From positions 2,914,001 to 2,978,000 of the forward strand of contig NZ_QUOT01000001.1 in assembly GCF_003390375.1 (NCBI RefSeq): 64,000 nucleotides of DNA. Reading direction: 5' to 3'. The notes under the pieces are model-generated. The model was not told where the DNA came from and searched no databases. It saw only the letters and a program-made list of their open reading frames with translations. A program made the translations under genes and the position numbers. This DNA comes from Thalassotalea euphylliae. GTDB lineage: Bacteria; Pseudomonadota; Gammaproteobacteria; Enterobacterales; Alteromonadaceae. Numbering within the stretch: the first letter of the stretch is position 1; each line of letters opens with the position of its first letter. Below are positions 17,196 to 25,817 of the stretch, one piece after another.

Positions 17196-17753
17196 TTAAC
17201 GGTTTTGTGCAAGGTAGTAGTAACCAGGCTTGACTTCAGACTTTGTACAATTGTGTATCGACCTATTTGTACCAAGTGTTTTTAGCGGTCGGCACTTTAA
17301 TTTTTGTGCTTTTACGCCATATTTATCGACATACAATGAAGCTTCTTTTGTGGCTAGTGCTAAGTAATCCTCATCTAAATTTTCCTTGAGCCATTTTAGC
17401 GGCTTTCGCCATGCCTTGGTTTTTTGTTCATTGGCGACAATGAGCCAAGCATAGCTCTTCTTTAAGTCCTGTGGCGTACCTTGACTACTGAGGTACATTA
17501 CGCCAACCATATACTGTGCTTTCTTGTTTCCTCTCTTCGCCATTTCCTCTAAGGCAGGTAAGGCATTTTCGTAGTCCTTTTTTTTGTAAAGGGCGATCGC
17601 TTTTTCAATGTCTTTTTGATAGGTTTCAACAGCAATAAGGTCGCTATTATTTGATAATGCGTAACTGTCAGGACTCGACAGCAGTAAAATAGTGATTGAG
17701 CTACATAGCAGTATTTTACTGACAAACGAAAGTATTGATGGTGCAGTATTCAT
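17196..17753 (-). CDS. Exported Sel1-like repeat protein
   Basis: A 185-residue protein with an N-terminal signal peptide (ILLCSSITILLLSSPDSYA) and one to two Sel1/TPR-like helical repeats at about residues 45-105, with the typical pattern YENALPALEEMAKRGNKKAQ then MVGVMYLSSQGTPQDLKKSY. The C-terminal third has two Cys (LKCRPL, HNCTKS) that could form a disulfide. Such proteins usually mediate protein contacts; no partner can be named. It is single-gene and convergent with the phosphatase operon. Confidence 0.75.
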   Translation of the reverse strand: MNTAPSILSFVSKILLCSSITILLLSSPDSYALSNNSDLIAVETYQKDIEKAIALYKKKDYENALPALEEMAKRGNKKAQYMVGVMYLSSQGTPQDLKKSYAWLIVANEQKTKAWRKPLKWLKENLDEDYLALATKEASLYVDKYGVKAQKLKCRPLKTLGTNRSIHNCTKSEVKPGYYYLAQNR

Positions 17754-17911
17754 CCTAATATCCTTAATATATAATCCATGTTGACAATAGTTTAATGAAG
17801 ACTGTCGTTAACATGAGTGTCGAAATGTAACAGGGTATTTAATACTGTTATTCTTGACACAAATCTTGATAAGATCTTGATTCTTCTTAGCTACCACACC
17901 TGCATTCTTTA

Positions 17912-19114
17912 ATGAAAAATTTGCTCAGAACTCTGCGCTCAAGCACTTATGTCGCTATCGCGACTGCTTTTGTAACTAGTGTGTTTATAACAAGCTCGGT
18001 TAAGGTGTTTGCAGCAGCATCTTTTGAAGTTGACCATCAACCTGATTTTGGCCAACTAAAAGGCTTTAAGGGCAGTGAATTGTGTATCGTTGCTGACAAT
18101 ACGCAGCAATACATTGCACAAAATCCTGATGACGAAAAAGCGGTGCACCGTGGTGCGGTGATTGGCAATAACGTTTCTCTTGAGCGGGTTAACGAAACCC
18201 TGGCATTTTTGTGCGAGACCTACCGCAGCGACGTCAGAGCAGGGCGACCGAGTCGATTGCACGATAAGGCCTTTGTTAAAGCGAACTTTGATTTTGTTCG
18301 TTGGTATCCAGATAAAGCAACAGCGACTAAAATTGCCAGCAGTAGCACGAATGAAGTGAAGTCGCGATTACTTAATAATATCCCTGAGCAGCAGTTATTT
18401 TTAACTAAGTATTATGCCAAGTTGCTCGATGGCAGCAGCGTGCAAACTGCAACCTTTGATCAGGCGCTTTATCAACTCCCTTTTGACGAAAAAGGGCTCT
18501 CTAAGCAAGCTGCAGAGCTGAAAAAAGATCAGCTCACTCGCTATAAATACACGCGACAAGAGGTGATAAAAGGTGCTTTGCTCGAAGACAAGCTTGCCAA
18601 ACCACTTGTTTGGATGACCGAAGAAGCATTACATGATGTGCTTTTGCAAGGTACGGGCGTGTTGCAGGTGGATGGAAATACGCGCTATTTTAATGTTCAC
18701 CGCAATAATGGTATTGCTTATGACTACCATATCGGCAAGCGTGAGCAAGCGCGTTATTGGTATTTTGCCGAAGTGCCAAGTATTCTCGGGTACGGGCAAG
18801 ATTTACCGAATAAAATTGCCATTAAACCTCAGGTAAGCTTAGCGGGTAACGTTAGGCAGCTAGGCTTAGGTAAGCTGATGTTGCTTAACTATAAAGTTCG
18901 CGATAACACCACTCAAAGCGTTAACTCTGAAGGCATTAACTCTGAAGCTCGCCTAGCGATTTTGGCTGACGAGGGCGGTGCGTTTGATAATAATCTATTC
19001 CAATTAGATTTGCTCGCAGGTAGCTATCGCGGCTGGCAAGACTACTATGCTGCCAATAAACATTTGCCCGACTATGCAGATGTTTGGATTCTTCTTAAAA
19101 AAATTAATAAATAA
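17912..19114 (+). CDS. Divergent MltA/3D-domain protein (putative peptidoglycan lytic enzyme)
   Basis: A 400-residue exported protein (signal peptide MKNLLRTLRSSTYVAIATAF..., cleavage after VFA). The order of features resembles lytic transglycosylase MltA: a QGTGVLQVDG motif (MltA has QGSG-x-x), a following NNGIAYDYHIGK stretch, and a C-terminal 3D-like segment LAILADEGGAFDNNLFQLDL where MltA has DTGGAI and the catalytic Asp. No lipobox Cys is seen, unlike E. coli MltA, and the identity is low, so activity is uncertain. It starts near a T-rich leader without a clear ribosome-binding site and precedes a TrmH-like gene by 12 bases. Confidence 0.6.
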   Translation: MKNLLRTLRSSTYVAIATAFVTSVFITSSVKVFAAASFEVDHQPDFGQLKGFKGSELCIVADNTQQYIAQNPDDEKAVHRGAVIGNNVSLERVNETLAFLCETYRSDVRAGRPSRLHDKAFVKANFDFVRWYPDKATATKIASSSTNEVKSRLLNNIPEQQLFLTKYYAKLLDGSSVQTATFDQALYQLPFDEKGLSKQAAELKKDQLTRYKYTRQEVIKGALLEDKLAKPLVWMTEEALHDVLLQGTGVLQVDGNTRYFNVHRNNGIAYDYHIGKREQARYWYFAEVPSILGYGQDLPNKIAIKPQVSLAGNVRQLGLGKLMLLNYKVRDNTTQSVNSEGINSEARLAILADEGGAFDNNLFQLDLLAGSYRGWQDYYAANKHLPDYADVWILLKKINK

Positions 19115-19126
19115 CACACGTAAACT

Positions 19127-19591
19127 ATGGCTCGCTTAAAACAAACTTATGCTCAGAATGGCTTTTTCGGCATTGGTATTATGAATAATGTTGATGAAAT
19201 CAATATTGGCACCCTATGGCGCTCTGCTTATATTTTGGGTGCAGCATTTATTTTCACCGTTGATAAAAAGTACAAAAAGCAAACCACTGATGTGGTTAAC
19301 GCGTGGCAAAAAATCCCCTTGTATCATTACAACTCTATTGATGAGTTAGTAGCAAACTTGCCTTACGACACGCCCTTGATTGGCGTAGAATTAGACGAAA
19401 ATGCGCACGATATTACACGCTTTGAACACCCTCACCGTTGCGTATATTTACTGGGCAACGAACAATCTGGTCTGCCACCACAAGCGCTGGAGAAATGTCA
19501 TCGATTAGTGCAATTGCCGGGTGATTACAGCCTTAATGTGTCGGTTGCTGGTAGCATCGTGATGTATGATCGACTGGCAAAGCTTAGTTAA
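19127..19591 (+). CDS. TrmH/SpoU-family RNA 2'-O-methyltransferase
   Basis: A 154-residue SPOUT enzyme lacking an added RNA-binding domain, thus like TrmL. It shows motif 1 NNVDEINIGTLWRSAYILGA (N and R contacts), motif 2 CVYLLGNEQSGLPPQAL and motif 3 QLPGDYSLNVSVAGSIVMYD that form the SAM-binding knot. The RNA target is not deducible; TrmL modifies position 34 of tRNA-Leu, but the sequence departs from TrmL proper. It follows the MltA-like gene by 12 bases. Confidence 0.85.
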   Translation: MARLKQTYAQNGFFGIGIMNNVDEINIGTLWRSAYILGAAFIFTVDKKYKKQTTDVVNAWQKIPLYHYNSIDELVANLPYDTPLIGVELDENAHDITRFEHPHRCVYLLGNEQSGLPPQALEKCHRLVQLPGDYSLNVSVAGSIVMYDRLAKLS

Positions 19592-19653
19592 CCTCATTAC
19601 CTATTTTCCTTTTCAAATCTGGGGCGTCCCTAAACAGTTAAACGGAGTTATCC

Positions 19654-20751
19654 ATGAATTTTACCCAAGAGCTGGCGTGGAATAATCGCCATATGGTGCG
19701 TACCGCCAATGTAGTGAAGCAATTAGGTGATTGCTCAGGCAAGCGTATGGCAATTAGCACCCATTTAGATATTAAAATGCTGGCGTTCTACGAAGGGTAC
19801 TTGCGCCAAGGTGGTGAATTGTTTGTCACTACGTGCAATCCAACAACAGTGCGCAATGAAGTGGTCGAATACTTGGTGTCGCTCGGTGCAGAAGCCAAAG
19901 CATGGAAAAACATGTCTGATCAAGAGTGGCAACAATCACTATATGATGCACTGGATTGGCAGCCACACTACTTGTGCGAATTTGGCGCGCAACTCGGTAG
20001 TATTTATCATCAAAGTGCAGGCGAAAGTGTGATTGCTAGCCTTGAAGGCACGGGCTCTGGGGTGTCAGCGCTAAAAGATTTGTCACTTAAACATCCAGTG
20101 TTTAATTGGGATGATCTAGATGCTAAAGAAGGTTTGCATAATCGTCATATGGTGGGGTTAACCGCATGGCAAGCCTTTATGGAGCGAACTCATTTGTCGT
20201 TACATGAAAAGAAAGTGCTTATTGTTGGCTATGGTTTAGTTGGGCAAGGCTGTGCGGCTGCCGCCAAAGCATTTGGTGGCCAAGTGATTATTGCAGAAAA
20301 CGATCCGTCACGTGCATTACTTGCCGCCTATGATGGTTGGCACAGTCAGTCATTAGATGACGCAGCTTTGCAAGCCGATGTGATAGTAACCGCAACAGGC
20401 GTTTCTGGTGTGCTTTCTGCTGAACTGTTAAATCAGTTAAAAGATGGAGCGTTTGTGATGAATGTTGGTCATGTAAGCCATGAAATCAGGCTCGATGCAT
20501 TAACCGATTATCAAGTGCATGAACTGATGCCGGAAATTTTCGAATACCGCCGAGGTGAGCGTTACTTTTATGCGCTATCAAATGGCGCAATGTTTAATTT
20601 AACCGCTGGCTACGGTGATAGTTTAAATGCTTTTGATGTCTCACTGGCACTGATGGCTGCTGGCGTTAAACATATGTTTTCTGACAGTGATAATTTTAAC
20701 GCTGGTATGCATATGCTGCCCGAATATGCATGGAAGCCTTTTTTAGCTTAA
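19654..20751 (+). CDS. Short S-adenosylhomocysteine hydrolase-like NAD-binding protein
   Basis: A 365-residue relative of adenosylhomocysteinase (usual length about 430-470). The N-terminal half has the family pattern SGKRMAISTHLDIKMLAFYE and TTCNPTTVRNEVV, then EGTGSGVSALKDL, equivalent to the EETTTGV region. The Rossmann motif GYGLVGQGCAAAAKAFG at about residues 190-206 and VTATGVSGVL, NVGHVSHEI follow. Differences: the catalytic K-x-x-x-D-N stretch reads KEGLHN (Asp replaced by His in my alignment) and the C-terminal K-PDHYRY tail that completes the neighbour's NAD site is missing. It may hydrolyse a related substrate rather than S-adenosylhomocysteine; this is inference. Confidence 0.75.
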   Translation: MNFTQELAWNNRHMVRTANVVKQLGDCSGKRMAISTHLDIKMLAFYEGYLRQGGELFVTTCNPTTVRNEVVEYLVSLGAEAKAWKNMSDQEWQQSLYDALDWQPHYLCEFGAQLGSIYHQSAGESVIASLEGTGSGVSALKDLSLKHPVFNWDDLDAKEGLHNRHMVGLTAWQAFMERTHLSLHEKKVLIVGYGLVGQGCAAAAKAFGGQVIIAENDPSRALLAAYDGWHSQSLDDAALQADVIVTATGVSGVLSAELLNQLKDGAFVMNVGHVSHEIRLDALTDYQVHELMPEIFEYRRGERYFYALSNGAMFNLTAGYGDSLNAFDVSLALMAAGVKHMFSDSDNFNAGMHMLPEYAWKPFLA

Positions 20752-20773
20752 CTTTTTAGCGAATTAATTGGCA

Positions 20774-22768
20774 TCAAACAAGCAGCGGCGTAGACGAAAC
20801 TGGCTGTATGGTATTTTCTTCGCTTGTGCTCGCTGTTTGAACATGATCAACACTTTCTATTTTATCAGCCGCTTTGTCAGTTACTTTGGCAGCAGGCTCA
20901 AGGCTATGAGCGCTGTGCTCTGCGGGGACAAAACCTAATGGCGCTTCGATAAGCAATTGACGAATTTCGTCGATGTTGTCATCTTTCATTGCTTCAGTGA
21001 TTTTATTGAGTAGTACCATCACTTCCGCCCAACTAATTGAGCGCTCGTTTGCGGTAAGAATACGCTGATGATCAGTTGCCTGCGCATGGTCATCAATTAA
21101 CAGTTCTTCGTAAAGCTTTTCACCGGGGCGCAAGCCGCTGTATTGTATTGCAATATCGCCAGCAGGGTTGTTTTGGTCTTTAACGGTAAAGCCCATCATA
21201 TGGGTCATTTTCACTGCCAAATCGACAATTTTTACCGGTTTACCCATATCAAGCACAAATACATCGCCACCTTTACCCATAGCGCCTGCTTGAATCACTA
21301 ACTGAGCGGCTTCAGGGATGGTCATAAAATAGCGAATGATATCTGGGTGAGTCACGGTAATTGGGCCGCCGCTGCGAATTTGCTTTTTAAACAAAGGAAC
21401 AACGGAGCCTGACGATCCTAAGACATTGCCAAACCGCACCATAACAAAGCGCGTTTGATGGTCGCGCTTGGCGAGCCCTTGTAATACAAGCTCTGCCATT
21501 CGTTTGGTAGCTCCCATAACGTTGGTCGGGCGCACAGCTTTGTCAGTGGAAATTAAAACAAAGGTTTCAACTTCACAAAAAACTGCCGCTTGGGCAATTT
21601 CATAAGTGCCTAAAACATTATTGGTAATACCAGCAATGACATTGTTTTCCACCATAGGCACATGCTTATAGGCCGCCGCGTGATATATGGTTTGTACCTG
21701 ATGAGTGCGAATAATACGGGTCATCAGCATGCCGTTTTGCACGTTACCAATCGTCGGAACAAGCTCAATGTTTGTGTTGTGACTTTGTTGATACTCGTTA
21801 AGCTCTTGATTGATTTCGTATAAAAACGCTTCGCTGACATCTAATAGAATGAGTCTACGTGGGGTTTGACTAATGATTTGACGACAAAGCTCTTTACCTA
21901 TTGAGCCGCCTGCGCCTGAGACCAAAACGACTTTTTCTTTTATATTGTCGCTCAGCAACTCTGGAATGGGTTCTACTGGCTCACGGCCAAGTAGTTCATC
22001 GACCGAGACTTCTCGTAACTCGTCAATTTTATGCTTTCCCGAAACCATATCGTGCATTGAAGGTACTGTGAGTAGCTCTAGCGCGTAGGGTTCAAAAGCG
22101 TTGACGATTTCTTTCATCCGCTCAGGGTTTACTTGCGAGACTGCAATCAGCACCTTAAATTGACCGTATTTTTTAATAAGCTGTTCTAACTGGTCTAGGC
22201 CATAGATTTTAGTGCCGTGGAGATTACGACCTTTGTAGCGAGTTTTTTCGTCAACAATCGCTAATACATGGTATTTGTTACTTTGGTTTAGTGCGGTTGA
22301 CAGTTGTCTGCCAGTGCTACCAGCACCATAGATCACCACTTGGTCACGCTCTTCAAATAAGCGTTCCCCAACGGTAATTCCTACTAAGGCGCGAGCCCCT
22401 GCAATAAGCAAAGTTGATAGTACGAGAAAAGAGAAAGGAATAGAGCGCGGTACAAACGCGTCGATCACTTGCGAAGAAAGGTAACAGACACACGCGGCGC
22501 CAATTAAAATGCCAGCGATTTTAAGCGAGGCTTTGGCATTAAAGTAACGAACGATGGAAGAGTAGACATCAAGCAGGTAAAAACAACTCAATGTAAAGCC
22601 TGCGGTTAAGACAAATACGGAGAGCTCAGCAAGCGTGAATACATGCATATCGCCCCCTAAACGTAAGAAATACGACAGGAAAAAAGCGATGCTCAGCGCT
22701 CCTAAATCATAACTTAGGGCAATAACAAGCTTGATCTGGCTTGGGATCAGATCGATACGTCTACTCAT
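20774..22768 (-). CDS. Membrane UDP-N-acetylglucosamine 4,6-dehydratase (PglF/WbpM/CapD family)
   Basis: A 664-residue protein with about four N-terminal transmembrane helices, a first Rossmann domain (VVIYGAGSTGRQLS, about residue 145) and a catalytic SDR domain (VLVSGAGGSIGKELCRQII, about residue 285) with the S-T-D-K motif STDKAVRPTNVMGATKRMAE and GLRPGEKLYEELL. It converts UDP-GlcNAc to the 4-keto-6-deoxy sugar that the next three minus-strand genes turn into UDP-N,N'-diacetylbacillosamine. It is last in that unit, 97 bases after the aminotransferase. Its C-terminal 60 residues are low complexity. Confidence 0.92.
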   Translation of the reverse strand: MSRRIDLIPSQIKLVIALSYDLGALSIAFFLSYFLRLGGDMHVFTLAELSVFVLTAGFTLSCFYLLDVYSSIVRYFNAKASLKIAGILIGAACVCYLSSQVIDAFVPRSIPFSFLVLSTLLIAGARALVGITVGERLFEERDQVVIYGAGSTGRQLSTALNQSNKYHVLAIVDEKTRYKGRNLHGTKIYGLDQLEQLIKKYGQFKVLIAVSQVNPERMKEIVNAFEPYALELLTVPSMHDMVSGKHKIDELREVSVDELLGREPVEPIPELLSDNIKEKVVLVSGAGGSIGKELCRQIISQTPRRLILLDVSEAFLYEINQELNEYQQSHNTNIELVPTIGNVQNGMLMTRIIRTHQVQTIYHAAAYKHVPMVENNVIAGITNNVLGTYEIAQAAVFCEVETFVLISTDKAVRPTNVMGATKRMAELVLQGLAKRDHQTRFVMVRFGNVLGSSGSVVPLFKKQIRSGGPITVTHPDIIRYFMTIPEAAQLVIQAGAMGKGGDVFVLDMGKPVKIVDLAVKMTHMMGFTVKDQNNPAGDIAIQYSGLRPGEKLYEELLIDDHAQATDHQRILTANERSISWAEVMVLLNKITEAMKDDNIDEIRQLLIEAPLGFVPAEHSAHSLEPAAKVTDKAADKIESVDHVQTASTSEENTIQPVSSTPLLV

Positions 22769-22865
22769 GGGTTATACACCTTTTTATTATTTTTGTACTT
22801 CCGTTTTGGGGTGTATCCTTTTGAACCATGATGACAATATTAAATTAACTTGTCATTACAAATAT

Positions 22866-24068
22866 TTACAATTCGGTAACCTTTTTGTTGCTTTGTTCGG
22901 CAAGTTGCTCACCAAGTTGCCTGATCGCGAAACAAGTTTGCTCAATTTCCACCTCTGTTAAGGTTGGATGAACAAGAAACATCAAGCTAGTTTCGCCAAG
23001 CGATTTGGCATTGCTGAGGGGGCTTGCTGGGCGAAAGTGAGTGTTATCAAATGCCTTTTCTTTATAAACTTCGGAGCAGCTGCCTGAATAACAAGGGACG
23101 TCCAACTGGCTTATCGCCTGAATAACCTTATCTCTTGACCAGCCTTGAGGTAACTCTTTCTTTGCGATAGTCACATAGCATTTGTAGTAGGCGTGCTGAT
23201 AATCGTTTGGCGGTTTTACCACAGTAAGCCAAGGTTGACGCTCACATTCCGTTAGAATTTTTTCCGCATTAGCTTGTCGAGCTTGCTGCCACGCAGGCAT
23301 GCGCGTCAATTGAATACGACCAATCGCAGATTGCATTTCAGTGATACGCCAGTTAGTACCAAAACTTTCATGCAACCAACGATAGCCGGGTGGGTGTTCT
23401 CGTTCATATACTGCATTGTAAGATTTGCCATGGTCTTTAAAGGCCCAAGCTTTGCGCCATAAGGCTTCGTTGTTTGTGGTGAGCATGCCGCCTTCACCAC
23501 CTGTGGTCATAATCTTATCTTGGCAAAACGACCAACAACCGATATCACCAATGCTACCGACTGAGCGGCCTTTGTATTTGGCGCCATGCGCCTGGGCACA
23601 ATCTTCGATAACAAATAACTTGTAGTCACTTGCCAATGCCATAATTTCATCCATATCGCATGGCCAACCCGCCAAATGCACACAAATAATTGCTTTGGTT
23701 TTGTCTGAAATGACTGGCTTGATGGTTTGAGGTGTAATGTTTTGGCTGGTTAAATCAACGTCAGCAAATACAGGCGTTGCGCCTGCATTAATGACACAGC
23801 TAATTGATGCAATGAAGGTACGAGGGGTGACAATCACTTCATCACCTTCGCCAATATCCAGTGCATGTAGGGCTAAATCGAGCGCTAGCGTACCATTAGC
23901 AACAGCAACGGCATGCTGGCAATCGGCAAATTGCGCAAATTCTTGTTCAAATAGCCGGCCTTCTTGCCCTGTCCAGTAATTGACTTTATTGGATAACAAA
24001 ACTTTTGATGCCGCATCTGCTTCTTCTTGGCTAAAGCTCGGCCATGGGGAAAATTTAGTATTTAACAC
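22866..24068 (-). CDS. DegT/DnrJ/EryC1 aminotransferase (PglE-like)
   Basis: PLP enzyme that aminates the C4 keto group of the UDP-4-keto sugar. The 400-residue protein shows WPSFSQEEADAASKVLLSNK, VANGTLALDLALHAL, EDCAQAHGAKYKGRSVGSIG and the PLP-lysine segment SFCQDKIMTTGGEGGML at about residue 185, all standard for sugar aminotransferases. Between the PglF-like and PglD-like genes it is best read as the UDP-4-keto-6-deoxy-GlcNAc 4-aminotransferase. Confidence 0.9.
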   Translation of the reverse strand: MLNTKFSPWPSFSQEEADAASKVLLSNKVNYWTGQEGRLFEQEFAQFADCQHAVAVANGTLALDLALHALDIGEGDEVIVTPRTFIASISCVINAGATPVFADVDLTSQNITPQTIKPVISDKTKAIICVHLAGWPCDMDEIMALASDYKLFVIEDCAQAHGAKYKGRSVGSIGDIGCWSFCQDKIMTTGGEGGMLTTNNEALWRKAWAFKDHGKSYNAVYEREHPPGYRWLHESFGTNWRITEMQSAIGRIQLTRMPAWQQARQANAEKILTECERQPWLTVVKPPNDYQHAYYKCYVTIAKKELPQGWSRDKVIQAISQLDVPCYSGSCSEVYKEKAFDNTHFRPASPLSNAKSLGETSLMFLVHPTLTEVEIEQTCFAIRQLGEQLAEQSNKKVTEL

Positions 24069-24076
24069 GTAAAACC

Positions 24077-24694
24077 TTATAACTTTCGTGCTGGATTACC
24101 GACATAGGTACCAGCTTGCTCAATATCTTTAATAACGACCGTGCCCGCACCTAGATAAACGTTATCTACTAGTTGGCAGCACTGAATAACGCTGCAACCT
24201 ACACCTGCCCAAACTTTGTTACCTAACGTGGCTTCGCCTGAAATATTTGCACCAGGAGCGATATGACAGGCATCGCCGAGCTGACAGTCGTGGTCTACGG
24301 TTGCATTGTGGTTAATAATGCAGGCCGCCCCGATTAGGCTGTCAATGCCAATAACAGCATTGGCAAACACTACTGACCCTTTACCAATCGTTGAGTAAGG
24401 ACTGACTACAGCTCTAGGATGAATAAGTGTTGCTAATCGTCCACCGGTGTTCGTAATGTTTTGTGTTATTGCAAGCCGAGTGTCGCTGTTCCCGATGGCA
24501 ACAATAAATTCGTAATGCTCTAGATATTTTGACCAATCTTTGTCACTTGTAACGGTTGGCCAATGGCTATTTATTGTCTCGCTAGGGTAAATTGCGTCAG
24601 CGAAAACAATCTCATCATATTGGTTCATTGCCTCAGCACAATCAGCAACTACTTTGCCATGACCACCAGCGCCAATAATCATTAGCTTAGTCAT
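24077..24694 (-). CDS. PglD/NeuD-family sugar O/N-acetyltransferase
   Basis: A 205-residue left-handed beta-helix acetyltransferase with an N-terminal Rossmann-like half (LMIIGAGGHGKVVADCAEAM) and hexapeptide repeats from about residue 85 (LIGAACIINHNATVDHDCQL, HIAPGANISGEATLGNKVWA), ending YVGNPARKL. PglD uses acetyl-CoA to acetylate the 4-amino group, giving UDP-N,N'-diacetylbacillosamine. The His in NHNATVDHDC corresponds to the catalytic base. Its start overlaps the stop of the phosphoglycosyl transferase gene by one base (TGATG). Confidence 0.9.
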   Translation of the reverse strand: MTKLMIIGAGGHGKVVADCAEAMNQYDEIVFADAIYPSETINSHWPTVTSDKDWSKYLEHYEFIVAIGNSDTRLAITQNITNTGGRLATLIHPRAVVSPYSTIGKGSVVFANAVIGIDSLIGAACIINHNATVDHDCQLGDACHIAPGANISGEATLGNKVWAGVGCSVIQCCQLVDNVYLGAGTVVIKDIEQAGTYVGNPARKL

Positions 24695-25287
24695 CAGCTA
24701 TTTCCGGTAAATTTGGTCATTGTGGCTTGGCCTTGCGCCGAGATATCACTGCGTTTAACGACTTTGTAAACGGTTAAAAGTAGAATTTTTATATCAAGCC
24801 CAAATGATTGGTTATTCACATACCAAACATCTAGTGCGAATTTTTCTTGCCAGCTTAGCGTATTGCGGCCATTAACTTGCGCCCACCCTGTAATTCCAGG
24901 TTTAACGTCGTGACGGCGGGCTTGTTCTTGTGAATAGAGTGGCAAGTATTCAACCAATAAAGGTCTTGGCCCCACTAAACTCATATTGCCGATTAATACA
25001 TTCCAAAGACCTGGCAGTTCATCCATGCTTGACGCACGCAGAAACTTACCAAATCGAGTTAACCGCTCAGCATCTGGCAGAAGGACTCCTTCAGCATCGG
25101 TTTCACTGGTCATTGAACGAAACTTGGCCATATGAAAGGTTTTACCGTGCAAGCCAGGTCTTGGTTGTTTGAAAAGAATCGGGCTGCCTAAATTGATGCG
25201 AACTAGTATTGCGACGAGGATTATCAAAGGTGATAAAAGCAGCAAAACAGAGACTGCGATAGTGCAATCAAATAGTCTTTTTATCAT
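24694..25287 (-). CDS. Small monotopic phosphoglycosyl transferase (PglC/WcaJ-C type)
   Basis: Starts glycan assembly by moving a phospho-sugar from UDP-sugar to undecaprenyl phosphate. The 197-residue size matches the PglC core. A single re-entrant hydrophobic segment is N-terminal (LFDCTIAVSVLLLLSPLIIL) and the catalytic Asp-Glu dyad is in SMDELPGLWNVL, followed by GNMSLVGPRPLL and GITGWAQVNGRN. With PglF/E/D-like genes next to it, UDP-diacetylbacillosamine is the probable donor. First gene of the minus-strand unit. Confidence 0.92.
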   Translation of the reverse strand: MIKRLFDCTIAVSVLLLLSPLIILVAILVRINLGSPILFKQPRPGLHGKTFHMAKFRSMTSETDAEGVLLPDAERLTRFGKFLRASSMDELPGLWNVLIGNMSLVGPRPLLVEYLPLYSQEQARRHDVKPGITGWAQVNGRNTLSWQEKFALDVWYVNNQSFGLDIKILLLTVYKVVKRSDISAQGQATMTKFTGNS

Positions 25288-25308
25288 TATTATTCTTATT
25301 TTGAGTTC

Positions 25309-25322
25309 AGCACTAGAGTGCT
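25309..25322. repeat. Palindrome in the divergent glycan promoter region
   Basis: AGCACT, AG, AGTGCT form an inverted repeat in the 98-base AT-rich gap between the two divergently read arms of the glycan locus. It is placed as an operator might be, but it is short and no regulator is adjacent. Confidence 0.3.
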
Positions 25323-25385
25323 TTATTTTAATTTTTAACCATAGTAAATTGATTACATAATAAAAATCAAAAAACTTATTTCTCT

Positions 25386-25817
25386 ATGCACGCAGTTGTT
25401 CGCTGGTATTACTTGGCGCGGTATCTTTACCTCAAACGCATTCCTTTAATTCCCCAGATTATTTACAAACTTAGCCGAATTATTTTTGCCTGTGATCTTA
25501 AATATACCGCTGATGTTGGCAAAAATGTTGGCTTCTTTCACAATGGCTTAGGTGTTGTAATTCACCGTGATGCACAAATAGGGGATGACTGTTTGATCTA
25601 TCAAAATGTCACGATAGGTGGCAATGGTAAAACAGGAGACGAAAACGGTGTGCCAACTATAGGTAAAGGGGTATTTATCGGCGCTGGTGCTGTAATACTT
25701 GGACCCGTGACGATTGGCGATGGCGCTAAAATTGGCGCTAATTCGGTTGTGCTTTCAGACGTGGAGCCAAACACTACGGTGGTGGGAATACCTGCGCGAC
25801 GAGTAGTGAGCACATGA
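25386..25817 (+). CDS. Hexapeptide-repeat acetyltransferase (CysE/WcaB-like)
   Basis: A 143-residue acetyltransferase of the serine O-acetyltransferase-like family common in polysaccharide loci. Hexapeptide repeats: GVVIHRDAQIGDDCLIYQNV, then TIGGNG, PTIGKGVFIGAGAVILGPV and SVVLSDVEPNTTVVGIPARR. It lacks the N-terminal helical domain of true CysE, so it probably acetylates a sugar residue, not serine. It overlaps the following glycosyltransferase by four bases (ATGA) and heads the rightward unit. Confidence 0.85.
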   Translation: MHAVVRWYYLARYLYLKRIPLIPQIIYKLSRIIFACDLKYTADVGKNVGFFHNGLGVVIHRDAQIGDDCLIYQNVTIGGNGKTGDENGVPTIGKGVFIGAGAVILGPVTIGDGAKIGANSVVLSDVEPNTTVVGIPARRVVST

